Shown here: positions 1 to 10,939 of the stretch, piece by piece
How the letters are laid out: each line of letters starts with the position of its first letter
Numbering within the stretch: position 1 is the first letter of the stretch
Source: Schistosoma mansoni
Lineage: Eukaryota; Platyhelminthes; Trematoda; Strigeidida; Schistosomatidae
Assembly: GCF_000237925.1 (NCBI RefSeq)
Contig: NW_017386041.1
Coordinates: 496,001 to 560,000, forward strand
Length of the DNA: 64,000 nucleotides
Reading direction: 5' to 3'
The notes under the pieces: model-generated
Seen by the model: the letters and a program-made list of their open reading frames with translations, nothing else
The model's database searches: none
Told to the model about the DNA's origin: nothing
Program-made: the position numbers and the translations under genes

Positions 1-690
1 TTCCGACTTCGGCACTTGGATCTCCCATCAGGATAGTGAGATCTTTTCTTGGGCACTTCTCTATGATTTATTGCAGCCTCGAGTACAACTGATCTTTATC
101 GTCGTCATTGCTATCATCGGTGGGTGCATAACATTGGATAACATTCATTGTGATCCCCTCCTTCTTTGTTTTGGATGATGCTTTGATGACTCTGGATCCA
201 TGAGATTCCCATGCTACAAATGCATTCCGTGCTTCTCTGGAGAGTATCAACTCAACTCTCTGAATGTGTGGAGCAATTTCCTCTTCGTGACAGGAGTGCA
301 GAAGCACCCCTTCCGTATCCAGCATTTGCTGTCCAGCTTGGGTCCAATGAGTTTCGCTGATTCCAAGTACTGCCAATTTGTATCTCCCCATTTCCGTTGC
401 TATTTGAATGGTCCTCCCGGTCTCCTACACGGTTCAGACGTTCAATGTACCCATAAAAATTGTTTCTGTGGTTGTTAGAAGGGGCATCGGTCTCGTGACT
501 TTCAAAAAATCTCGGCTTTCATCCTGAGGCGTCATAGTTTTTCCTTCAACTTGGAGGGCAGAATTTAATTGATTTAATTTGTTTAATCTGGTCGGCTTTT
601 TTAACAAGATTTGTTTCCTATGGCATGGGGTTGCCGACTCCATGCTCAACCCTCCTTCTTTACTCTGACTTGGGAGCGGCAGTAACTATA
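1..690 (-). mobile_element. RTE-type LINE fragment (5' end and endonuclease)
   Basis: Reading leftward, 391-68 encodes part of an APE-type endonuclease with the ISETHWTQ and IQCYAPT motifs of RTE-clade LINEs (SR2-like in schistosomes). The 5' untranslated part at about 430-690 matches the 5' ends of the copies at 27.1-27.3 kb and 40.5-40.8 kb. The copy runs off the left edge, so its length is unknown. The clade call rests on the endonuclease motifs and on the local RT-bearing copies. Confidence 0.8.
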
Positions 691-2404
691 GAAGAGCTAC
701 ATGCGGAGTTGTCGGATAATTACAGGACCGAAAATGAAAGGATTCCGTTTTTTATCAAGTTGGACACGTTCAATTATGATATATTGAATTAGTTAACTAC
801 GTCATTACTAGTACCCAAAAAGTAACAATCTATTATGAGCGGGTGTTTCATTAATATACATATTGACTCAGATATACCAGTGAACATAATCGCTATAAAA
901 GAATATGTAAACACTTTGCATGTTCTATTTCAAGAAAGTCATGCTAAATTTACGTTAAAGAAAAAACTACATATATAACTATTAAAGCATAGAAAGAACT
1001 TCTATACTCCTTTTGTGGTGTCGAGTATTCAGGGTTTTTAAGAAACGCTGGCAAAGCTATATGCCAATTTGTAAAATAAAGTTAGGTAGTTGCTTAAGAA
1101 ATAACCCCAAACAATGGCGTGCAGCAAAAGAAAAGAAAATGATGAGATATCGGTTTCAGTTGTTAATTAGCAATTACTCGAATCTATTCGAAAGGCTGAC
1201 GATAAGATGATAGTCGTCAGTAAGTAATCATAGAAACATCCTGATAATGACTGTATAGAAATCAGTTCGACTAATACAGTGCAACTGATGTAAAATATAA
1301 TGATAATAAATACATGTTGTTTATTCGTATACAGTAATACATCAACAAGACTCTGCGATAGGGCTAATAGAGTCTAGTGATTTCAATCAAAAATATCCGC
1401 TATAATAATTTTCATTCAACTTTTGAATCGAGCAAATGAAATTTCTTTTGATTAGCTTTAAGGTTTCTGGAACTAATCACTTGCCGAGATGATCCTGTTA
1501 GCTAAAAATATTGATGGTTTCTAAGGATTTCCAAATATCTTAAGATAAAATTTTAAAATGTTTGATACAACTTTCACATTTACCAAATGTAAGATAATGC
1601 TCCACGGTTTGCCTTTAGGGATAACCTATTTTAGGATAAGATTGATTGGCCATGTAAACAAATTTAATTTTATGGAATACTGATGTGAACCTGTTTACGG
1701 ATATAAAAACTCTACTTTTGATTGATCACTGAATAGTGACTGACACGATTGTACATCAAGTCCTTCTTAGTGCTGATCGAATTCAACCGATCAAGTTCCA
1801 ATGTGGTCACTAGTCCAAGTGACTCGACATTTCCAGTACTATGTTGGAATGTGAGGTAGTTGTTGGAAGTAGTCTATAGGGAACCTTGTTTGACTTAGGT
1901 TTCGTGTCATATTACATTCATTGGCAACGTGTACCTGTAATCTTGAGGGAACTGATGTTCCTATGAGGATTCGATTTCATACCATTCAGCCTCATAGTCA
2001 GAGACGCAAAGATTGAGCTGTTCTGGATGTCGATTACCTCGAACTATCAATTTACATCTTAATTCTAGTTGATTGTATAGCATAAAGTTTAAAATTTATG
2101 CTTGACCAATTTTTTTTTGTTTAAATTGTAAACGCTTACGTGACTTGTAAAAATGATTTTAAATGATAAATTCATTATTTTCATGAAATCGAATACTATT
2201 AACATAAATATAGTAGAAATCAGATTCATTTAACTGTTAGATAATTTATTCGATTATTTATTTTAAGATAAGAAGTGTCATTTAAAATGATAATATTTCA
2301 CAATAATTTACTATAGAATACTGAATTGTTAATAATCTTGAACGGCTGTATGTATACAAACATAACAAACAAATTATTGGACAATTGTTTTTAGTGTCAA
2401 ACTT
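691..2404. other. AT-rich intergenic DNA, no gene recognised
   Basis: No convincing coding exon. Short open frames here (for example 1013-1210) have no recognisable motif. The stretch at about 1720-2060 is less AT-rich than its surroundings and may be an old repeat, but I cannot place it in a family. Confidence 0.4.
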
Positions 2405-2580
2405 ATCATAAAATCTCTGGCAGCATTTTGTTTATTCTGGTTAATGTTATATTTTTAACAAGGTTGTTTTCTATGGGATGACAATACTGACCCTATGCCT
2501 CATTCTCCTCCTTTACCTAGGCTTAGGACCAGCAATAACCCTAGAAGAACTACAATCGGAATTTCTGGGAACATAAATTA
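2405..2580 (-). mobile_element. RTE LINE 5'-end fragment
   Basis: This stretch is a diverged match to the 5' end of the RTE copies in the window: the same order of a tract like GTTGTTTTCTATGGGATGA, a CCTCCTTTAYCTRGGCTT tract, then an AGAAGAACTA segment. It holds only 5'-leader sequence and no RT or endonuclease, so it is a short relic. Confidence 0.6.
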
Positions 2581-3020
2581 CACAAAAAGTAGTGTGCTTA
2601 TTACTTACTGTATACTCAAAGAAAGATTTACAAGGAGTTCAATTGAATCGTTTTATGTTATAATGAAAAACAAGTTTACCAAAGAACTATTAACACTGAG
2701 ATTCTGTTATTTCGCCATTAATGAGCTATTTTTCATCTTAACTATTTATTTTAGACCAATATTATAGCTATAATTCATTATGATATATAGATTACCTTTT
2801 CTTTGAATTCTATTATATCTGATCTGAATCAGATTTTTTTGAAAAGTAATTCAGATCTGATATTTATTAAGAAATCCACGTGAAAAAAAATTTATTAATG
2901 TTATCAAAAATCGATTATTCATTCAAAGATATTTTGTACTAAAAAAAATGAAACGATTAAGAAAATCAATTTTATATAGAAAGAGAATTAGATTGTTATT
3001 TCGACTTATTTTAATGAGTT

Positions 3021-3540
3021 TGTTATATCGAATGGGTGTGTGCCCTGTTTGATATATATGAACGTGCTGAATCCCGCCAATTAGGGAGGAGTAAATTTAT
3101 TGATCAGAGTAATGATACCACAAAGACCGTATGACTAGTCTTGAGTACTTATCAGTCCTGCTATCTGCCTAGCCCAACCAGTTAAGTCCAGAATACCAAT
3201 AATAGCCTCTGCAATATGAATCATGATTCTCAAACATACTGTGTTTATATACGAATCAAAATGACCGCATCGTACCATAAAATAGAAAATAACATTTGAA
3301 CAAGATTTGGCCAAATGTGTCTGTGAATAGGAGGAACAGTAATTAATAGCCTGGGTATAACTCAAGAATGGTAAATCGTATAATAATAGTCTATGGGTCA
3401 AAATAAAGCTCATAATAAAAAGGAACATGAATATGAATAGTCAAGTTACTTAGCAATTATATAATAGGAAATATACATATCATATTGGTCCATAAATAGT
3501 TCTCAAAGTCACCATTCATAATTCGCTTCGGGATATAACA
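3021..3540 (-). mobile_element. Solo LTR of an LTR retrotransposon (copy 1)
   Basis: About 520 bp bounded by TGTTAT and ATAACA. It matches the LTRs at 30629-31131, 31524-32029 and 32520-33006 over most of its length. It has a TATATAA-like box and an AATAAA-like signal on the minus strand. The 5-bp flanks are GAGTT and GAATT, a near-matching target-site duplication. No internal region adjoins it. The family is Ty3/gypsy or BEL-like; I cannot decide which. A fossil. Confidence 0.75.
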
Positions 3541-3572
3541 GAATTCATACTTTCTTTTGTGATAAAATATTA

Positions 3573-3701
3573 TTTTCAACATTCAGTTCATTAATGTTAG
3601 CAGACGTACTACAAAATTTAGGACTATCCAACTACAAGTATTATCCCTTGGTCTTTAATTTTGTAGTACATCTGCTAACATTAATGAATTGAATGTTAAA
3701 A
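3573..3701. repeat. Hairpin-forming inverted repeat, about 51-bp arms
   Basis: Arm 3573-3624 and arm 3651-3701 are reverse complements with only about five mismatches or gaps; the loop is about 26 bp. The core TTAATGTTAGCAGA is present in one arm and its complement in the other. It lies 33 bp from the solo LTR. It could be a tiny MITE-like or foldback remnant, or the stem of a non-coding RNA; the sequence alone does not decide. Confidence 0.8.
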
Positions 3702-5290
3702 TCCAGTTTGAAAGCCTCATTCGTCAGACAAATGACCTTATACCAGTATTTATTATTTTAAAATCAATCGATTTTTAACAAATTACCCAACTGATTATTT
3801 TTTTATTTTGATTTGCTCAGGTTAAGTTTTTTTGATTACATGGAAACTATTCAAGTAAATATGAAAATTGATAAAATGATAGTTGATTTAATCAATACGT
3901 TTTTTTGTGTTTAAATATGTTGTAGCCAATAATAGATTTGTTGAAGTTAGAATTTGCCAATTAATGTTTTTTGAATAAATATACATGACAGTTATATTCG
4001 AATTGGTATTGTAAAAAATTTAAGGTATTATGTACTCATAAAACACCAGTTTTGCTTGATGATACTCGGTAAGACAGAATTTGATGAAACTAACATCAAA
4101 CTTCTACAAACCTTATACTCAAGACCTTGATACGAAATATAGTATTAATGAGTAGGATATTGGTTTGCGTACAAAAGTCAAGTTGGTTAGCTGGGTATCG
4201 AATTAATGAGAGAAGAGTTTCATGTGAATGGTGCAGTCGCTTAACCATAGATCTTTGATTAATCAAATTAAATCAAACTAATGGTGTCTTTATTACATGT
4301 TACTTACTCACCAAACTATTCACTTTGACCAATTATTTATTGCCTAAATCACATATTTTGTAATTAATTGATTAGTCAATTAATTATCTTAAGAATATCT
4401 GATTAAATTTGAGAAAAACTGAAATACTAGTAATTATCATTTTGTTTTAATATCCGATCATTTAACCTTGTAACCCTACCTACATTGAGATTCGGACATA
4501 AAATGCACTAGGTGTTTCACTCTGTCGTACGGCTTTATTACGAATAAAATACAGGGCTTTCAGGTCTTAACCTCCAAACTACTGAATTTTCACCTAGTGG
4601 TTAACACTTCTAACCTCGGTTAGTTATCCAATCATTCAATATTACCGGTTATATTTTACTCACGCCTGATGTCGATGTCCAGTGCTTCCTGGTTTTCAGT
4701 TTTTGTCTAACTTAACGCCACTCCTTGATATTAATCTTAAATACCTTATTGTTCCCATGTGAACAGTTAGTTTCTCGATTCCCATATTTTTTAAGAAAAA
4801 GATACTTTTAAAATAAACCATATTTTTTCTGAAGGGTAAAAAAAATTGAAAATACTGATGAGATTTATTATAAAATCCCCTGATTTTACATTTATCTGTG
4901 TATTGGTACTTTCTTAAATTATGAAATGTGCAATAACTTGAATCTCAGTAAATCTTGTCGATATTTTTAAAAAATAGTGATTTGAAGTAGTTAAAAGACG
5001 CTTTCAACGACATAAAACACACACAAAACAATAAATTAGGGAAAACCACAAGCTCGGATTGCACAGTATGCCCTAGATACAAAATACGATCTATTAGTAT
5101 AAAGAAAGATAGATGGTAAGTAATGACCATACTAACCCCAATTCTTCTGTACTGCACATGTTAAAGTTCCAATGCTTCCAAAAGGACCTCGTAAGAGCAT
5201 TTTTGTTGAAGTGCTCTCTTGGTTATTCTTCTCTGAATTCGCTCCGGAAGTACACAAACCTGATGAGTTCTTTAATCGAACACTATCACT
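3702..5290. other. AT-rich intergenic DNA, no gene recognised
   Basis: No supported coding exon. Short low-copy-looking stretches at about 4060-4260 and 4490-4650 have a base composition like degraded SINE or LINE sequence, but I could not assign them. Confidence 0.4.
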
Positions 5291-5299
5291 CAGGTCAGA

Positions 5300-5760
5300 G
5301 CTTATGGAGAATTGTCAACTTATTTTGCAACCTCAAGTGGTGTCCGACTAGACTGTCCACTATCTCAAATTTTTTTCAATTTCATCCCAGATCTGCTACT
5401 GAAAATAACGTTCTTGTCGACTGAACTTTCGGAAATTGGCCTCCTACTAGGAGGTCCACTTACTGGATATGAATACGCAGATGGTATAGTCCTGTTTGGT
5501 GAAGACAATGATATAATGCAGAGTATTTTAGTAGCACTGAGCAACAATACCAAGATGTTTGGAACGCGTTTCTCCATTTCTAAATACGAATTGTTGCTTC
5601 AGGACTGGTGTGCTTCAACACCTAAACTAAGGTTAAGGATAGGAGTGGTCGAACTCATCGACAGCTTCACTTATCTTAGAAGTCTGACCAACCCTAATGG
5701 GTTGGTTTAGAAACGATCACAATGACGTAGGTGTTTACACTCTTTTTCTTCCCTTTCGAA
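5300..5760 (+). mobile_element. LINE reverse-transcriptase fragment with internal deletion
   Basis: The 5312-5710 frame encodes the end of an RT domain: a GVR-like block, the catalytic-box variant YADG (YADD expected), then an FSISKYELLLQDW block. From about 5535 to 5705 it is nearly identical to the LINE at 47.3 kb. At about 5705 the sequence jumps to the segment found near 48043 in that copy, so roughly 535 bp are missing. The junction lies in a short shared GGTT. A dead fragment. Confidence 0.8.
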
Positions 5761-6370
5761 TCATAATAAGCGACGATCTCAAAACGAAAAGCAACTATAA
5801 GGCTGCTGCTGCAAAAGACTATATGGTATTATGGACTATTCATAAGTCTTTTCAGTACATCGACGATGAAATGTTTAGATTATTATACCCGAATTTCATG
5901 AGACCGCATTTGGAATACGGGATTCAAGCAGAGAGTCCTTGTTTCATGTATGAGGCGGGTATGTTGTAACGGGTCCAACGACGAGGGAGTAAAATGGTAA
6001 AAGATCTCTCTGACCTAAATTATGAAAACAGACTGAGACACTTCAACTTATTTCCATTATCTTACCGTATAATACGGGGGTGATTTGATATTGGCTTATC
6101 GTATGCTGAACGATGACCTTGGTATCAATATATCTTATCTTTTTCTTCAGTCTAGGACTGATCATTTGAGAGGACATTCGGAGATGGTTCAAAAACCGAG
6201 ATCCGATCGTCTATGTCTGTAGTTTCGTTTCTCGCACTAAGTAGTAAATTACTAGAATCCTCTACCAGAGCACGTAATATCAGCACCTTCTGTTGATATA
6301 TTTAAAGCTAGATTAGACCCCCACAGTGTTACAAACTGCAAAGATTAATAAAGGTCAATAGACCTATCCT
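5761..6370 (+). mobile_element. CR1-type LINE, 3' end of ORF2
   Basis: In broken frames this encodes the C-terminal part of a CR1/Perere-type polyprotein: an LGVI-like ISDDLKTK block, a LWTIHKSF block, a RPHLEYGIQA block and FNLFPLSYRI. The same blocks occur in the minus-strand copy at 20.0-20.6 kb. It directly abuts the preceding LINE fragment. Stops and frame changes show that it is dead. Confidence 0.75.
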
Positions 6371-7213
6371 TATTACTGAAAACTAGATGATGAGCGTAAG
6401 GATACTACTAGTATACGTCTATCTATTTGGTGAATGTATCACAACCAGATAAATAAGCCCTGAGAATGAGCACCAATGTTTTGGATCAAGGATACGACAA
6501 TCATGTCCAAAATTTAGATTAATTCATTACAGCTACGTATTTAGAAAGCAGTTTTTAGGCAAATCCGTAGGATGGCTCACATGTATGATGACAAACTTCG
6601 TTATCAAAGGGACAAATACGTGTGCACTCATTCTTTTTACATTACATTAATTATAGGTTGATATTTGTGGATAATCAGTAGTACTTAGAACTAATTCCTA
6701 GAATTATTTCCTTATAAGCATTCTCATTAACATTTCTAAGTGAATACCGGAGATAATCTGCAATTATAAAACCAAGTTTAGGAATGAGGACATAACTTTT
6801 CAGCGACTTTGGACGTAGTCGAAACCTGATAGATCATTGGATAAAGGAGGGTACGAAAACCGAATGGAAAGCTTAATTATTGTAATGTGCGGTATTTTAC
6901 TTTTCAAGGCCACTAATCGCCAGCCAAATTAGCCACCTGACAATAATAAGGTCATTGCCGATTATGTAAATGTAATTGGCTGGCTTATTTATCGACGTAT
7001 GAAAGGCAGGTAGTTCTGATTGGTCAAAATGAAATAAAAGGTCAGTAAACTGGAGGCCAATTGGAATGAAGTAAAAATCGTATTATCCGAAACTCTTTGG
7101 TAGATCGAGTCACTGGTCCAGTTGAATTTTGGGGAGTGGGTTGTTCTTTTGAGTATTGTCTAGGTGACGTAGCCGTGCATAAAAAAGACTAATTAAAGCA
7201 GAATCTGCAAACC
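6371..7213. promoter_or_regulatory. Region upstream of the BIR gene
   Basis: No coding exon is seen. If the gene starts at 7214 this holds its promoter. It contains CCAAT at about 7063, an A/T-rich CATAAAAAAG at about 7178, and an inverted repeat of about 13 bp (GCCAGCCAAATTA near 6912 and TAATTGGCTGGC near 6972). The promoter role is inference. Confidence 0.35.
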
Positions 7214-10200
7214 ATGATGTCTTGTTTTCAGAACCTGTCAGACGCACTAGATGATACTTTTTCTGCAACTGTGCAGTCGGAAGATGAACTAGATTACGCA
7301 TCTGCAACACTCGTCTTAGGTAATTTTGAGCTAGATTTTCATCGAAATGTAACTAGTATTGTGACTTTTTTTACTATACATTTTTGCGTTTTTTTGCCTT
7401 TTCGCTCTTAATTTTTGATGCGTAACAATGTTCTGAAACTTGTGGTCATTTGTCTCTACTAAAAGTGTGAATTCTTACCAATTTAAGTCGTATTTTATGG
7501 TTACAAGTTCACCTATAGTCCATCAAATTTTCGATTTAATATGAGTTGTGTGTGATTTATACGACCTAAACACTACCTATCTTCAGATGGCTCCGTCCAA
7601 TATTGTACAGAAAACTTAAGATCTTACAACTTCATGCTTCTTTCACTAAACCTAACAAATATTACGTTGTTTAATAGCAATTAGAATTAAATAGTAATGC
7701 CACTTGTATCTGATAGTAGTAAGGCGTTTTTCACAAGCAACCAACATCGTCAAAAATGACTAACTAGAAGCTTACTAAGAGGTCTTAAAACTGTTAAGCC
7801 CACAGTTGTGGTCATCTTTGCCCCAATCATCAGTGTGTATTTAAAGATATTGAGTAATTTCAAAGGTTATGTGCCAGATTGTATAAAATCTTGGTCATCT
7901 TCTGAAGGTGTCACCCGTGTTTACTATCAATATAGATCAGCAGTAAATTTCCACTTTTTAACCAGCTACTTAATGGTTAGAGTGCTTGGGTTTCAACTAA
8001 TTAGTTTCTAATATTAACCCAGCTCGGACTACTTTGCTTTAGGTATGTGGGTAGTATTAAAACCCATCACGCAAAGTGACTTGAACGCGAGCACGTCATT
8101 ATATTATTACTACCACATAGACCCACACATTTAATCTTCAGTTTCCTATGTCAGTCTATCATTTACTGGTTCTCAGAGATCGGTCCAATGCTTTGACCTT
8201 TCTTTTAGATCATTTAATTTTACCCACGCTTCCAATACTATGGAGAGTAAGTGTTGACGCGACATATGCGACAGATTTCACTTGAGGTAGTTGGTGCACG
8301 TCCAACTATTGAAATTTCTAGGGTTAAAAAGGTGGTTTTCTAGCACATATCTTCATTACTACTTATGACTATAGCAATACGAAACATGTTGTTGGCTTGT
8401 ATTAACACTAGGATGTTGTGAGTTGTCAGCCAATATTGACGTATGACCTGGAACGATTGTGTGCCGATCGAAGCCACCACACTTCGCATTCGTACACCCA
8501 TGATAATTAATGATAAGAAAAATTGTTCGATAAAAGCAAATTTGATTGATAAACAGGTAGTTGAGGATAATGCTTAACTCACTATTTCGAGAAAGATGGG
8601 AAATGAATGCAATCGGCTTTGCGCCATGTTGTAGTAGCCGATGTGAGGTCTCTGAGTCCACGTGTAACGTCCATCTAACACATTGGGTTAAACATATTCT
8701 AAAGCTCTGTTTATTCTAAGTAAAGGATCTTCATAAACTCTTACTGATTCGTTTATAGAAATTGTTGTTTAATAATAACGTGTAATCAGTAGTGACAGCA
8801 GATAGTTAAATACTGCAAACTGTAAACGCAGTCCAGATGTATCGATTTTTGTGATAATTTGCGGTCACACATGAGGAAAAGTATTGGCTGTCTAGATCGA
8901 AGTGGATGGATTTTTATTTGAAGTAACTAAAGTATACTATAATGTTTACAAGGACAGCACGGTTTTTATTACCGGAATGCATTACTGTTAAGTTTAGTTC
9001 GTAATTCTTCCAAGTAGCTAGTCTTGTAAATTCAACACCAATATCGCCAAACCAAAAGTATGAGCCTATCTGCTATTGTCATTGGTGACTTTTGAGGATT
9101 ATTGTTTCACACCCCGGCTTAATAAACCTGTATACAATTCCATATATCGTTCCCAGTTCGATGGTTCACTTAGTATACGGTGCCTCGCATTCCTCTGAGA
9201 AAAGTTGTTTCGGGAAATTCGTGGTTTTTCTGAACTTTTACCGAAAAATTACCTCATCACAACATCTACTGACCTCATCTAAAGTCAGATTACCATAAGT
9301 ACTCTTATTTGGCGACTTTATTTCTTGTTTAAATATATTCTACATAATTTATTCCAAGTGGAAGTCTCCTACGAGATGACTTAAGCATTTAAAGTTATTT
9401 ATTTATGTCCCGTTGTTGTTGTAAAATCTAGCTTTATTTATAGGGGAAATTTTTCGCTACATTGTACTGCAATCACTGGTTTATTAAAGACAATATTTTC
9501 TTTTCGTTTGTCCTGTCAGTTTTTACTGTCTAGTGAAAGTTTTAACTTCCAAGCCTCGTTGTTTAGTAACTTATCTATCCAATTTTACTTGTTTCTCATA
9601 CAGCTGGATTATTACAAATTCATTCCCGCACACCTCGTTATGCATTTCATCAGGCGCGGTTAGATTCATTTCCAAAAGTAATTCATTCGAAGGATTCTGC
9701 GAATGATTCAACAATATGCCGATCAAAGTCTCCAGTTCCATCTCCTTCTGAGCTGGCTTCGGCAGGCTTTTTTCACACCGGTTCTGGGGACGAAACTATC
9801 TGCCCTGCTTGTGGTTTGGGGTTACGTGATTGGCAGGCCACAGATCAACCTGAAGCGTGTCATATCGCATATTCGGCTGCCGCAACAGCTGCCATAGAAA
9901 TGGGTTCGGGAGACGGACATTATCGCCCACCTATCCCGACTATACCATGTCTTTATCTTATTGTCCATCGTCTTCTTGTTTCCGAAATTCCTCTTGCTCG
10001 TAAGTCTTTGGTTCCGGTTGGACAAACGCAATCTGTCCGAGGTCTTCCTGGAGTAATCTCTCGGCCTGTAGTACATTTCACTGACCAATCTTCTCAAAAC
10101 TCATCTTGTGAATATCCATCTTTGGCAGATAGACTATATGCGATAGCTCATATGATGACTGCGTCTCCAGCTCCTCAAGGGTGGCCAGTAGAAAATGCAC

Positions 10201-10685
10201 GTGCTCTGGGTCATTCAGATGATTTAATTGTTCTTGCGTTGTGGCGTTTGCAAGCGGAAGCTGCTGGAATGGGGCTGGCGTGTCCACCAATAAAGTCAAT
10301 CTATATTGATCCTCAAGCCACAACAGAGCTATTAAAAGCTATTTTAAGAGTTCAAGAAGGTTATGATATATCTTCTAAGAACAACCTCGAATTCTATCTG
10401 GATGCTTTCGACGAGGAAGAAGTACATTCCGCCGGTGAAACATTAAGTGAAGGCAATGAAGGTGACATCACGGCAGAAGATGCAGAGACAGCAGCTTTGT
10501 CACGGTGTCGTCGATATTTGCGACCACCGCAACAACAACAATTTAGTGACTCAACTTCATCTCCTCGTTCAGTTGAATCATATGGATTACAAATGAAAAA
10601 GATCCACCTTCCTCGTTTTTATCAGTTTCTCGTTTGGTGGTCTCATCGTTGGCCTGCAACTCATAACAATAATGCCCTGAAATAA
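7214..10685 (+). CDS. BIR-domain (inhibitor-of-apoptosis repeat) protein, two exons
   Basis: Exon 1 is 7214-7319 and exon 2 is 9604-10685. The donor (G|GTAATT), the acceptor (CATACAG|C) and the phase-1 join agree and give about 395 residues. Residues 54-122 form a BIR-like zinc fold: an RLDSF opening, ELASAGFFHTG, then C102-x2-C105-x16-H122 with W in between. BIR domains bind caspases or IAP-binding-motif proteins, or act in the chromosomal passenger complex. The fourth zinc ligand, expected as Cys seven residues after H122, is Ala here. A roughly 20-residue insert lies between the RxxF and ELASAGF blocks. No RING or UBC domain is seen; the C-terminal half is unfamiliar and acidic, and ends Gln-rich. 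The start at 7214 (CCATGATG) is a choice: a TTTTCAG acceptor at 7225-7231 could instead make this an internal exon. AATAAA lies at 10933. Confidence 0.72.
9085..9300 (+). mobile_element. Possible Ty3/gypsy pol relic
   Basis: Inside the BIR-gene intron, a short frame includes FVVFLNFYRKITSS. It resembles the segment just after the RT domain of Ty3/gypsy elements, where FLG-x-NFYRRFI is usual. It is short and the match is weak, so this is tentative. A fossil if real. Confidence 0.3.
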
Positions 10686-10932
10686 TTTAAATGCCTCTGA
10701 GTACTTAATCTTATTCGAAAGACAGATGACTTGTGGAATGCACGTGCTACCCACTTTGGAAGCTAGAACACCTACTCCCAGTTGCTCATATTACATTAAT
10801 CATTCAGTTTCAAAATAATATTTAATTTCACATACTTTAGGGAACAGTATCTATTTCTTTCGATATATTTCAACAAATTCACTTCACACCTAATATACTT
10901 GGTAAATTAAGTTTGTAATTTCCCTTGTAAAA

Positions 10933-10938
10933 AATAAA
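10933..10938 (+). terminator. Polyadenylation signal AATAAA for the BIR gene
   Basis: A canonical AATAAA hexamer about 250 bases after the stop codon, on the coding strand. Its assignment to this gene rests on distance. Confidence 0.5.
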
Positions 10939-10939
10939 T

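Noticed and set aside
4550-4650. A tRNA gene or tRNA-derived SINE
   Set aside because: A tRNA-like CCTAGTGGTTAA tract is present, but no B box or cloverleaf could be made.
8359-8661. 100-codon minus-strand frame in the BIR intron
   Set aside because: No motif, no splice or start support, and base composition like the surrounding intron.
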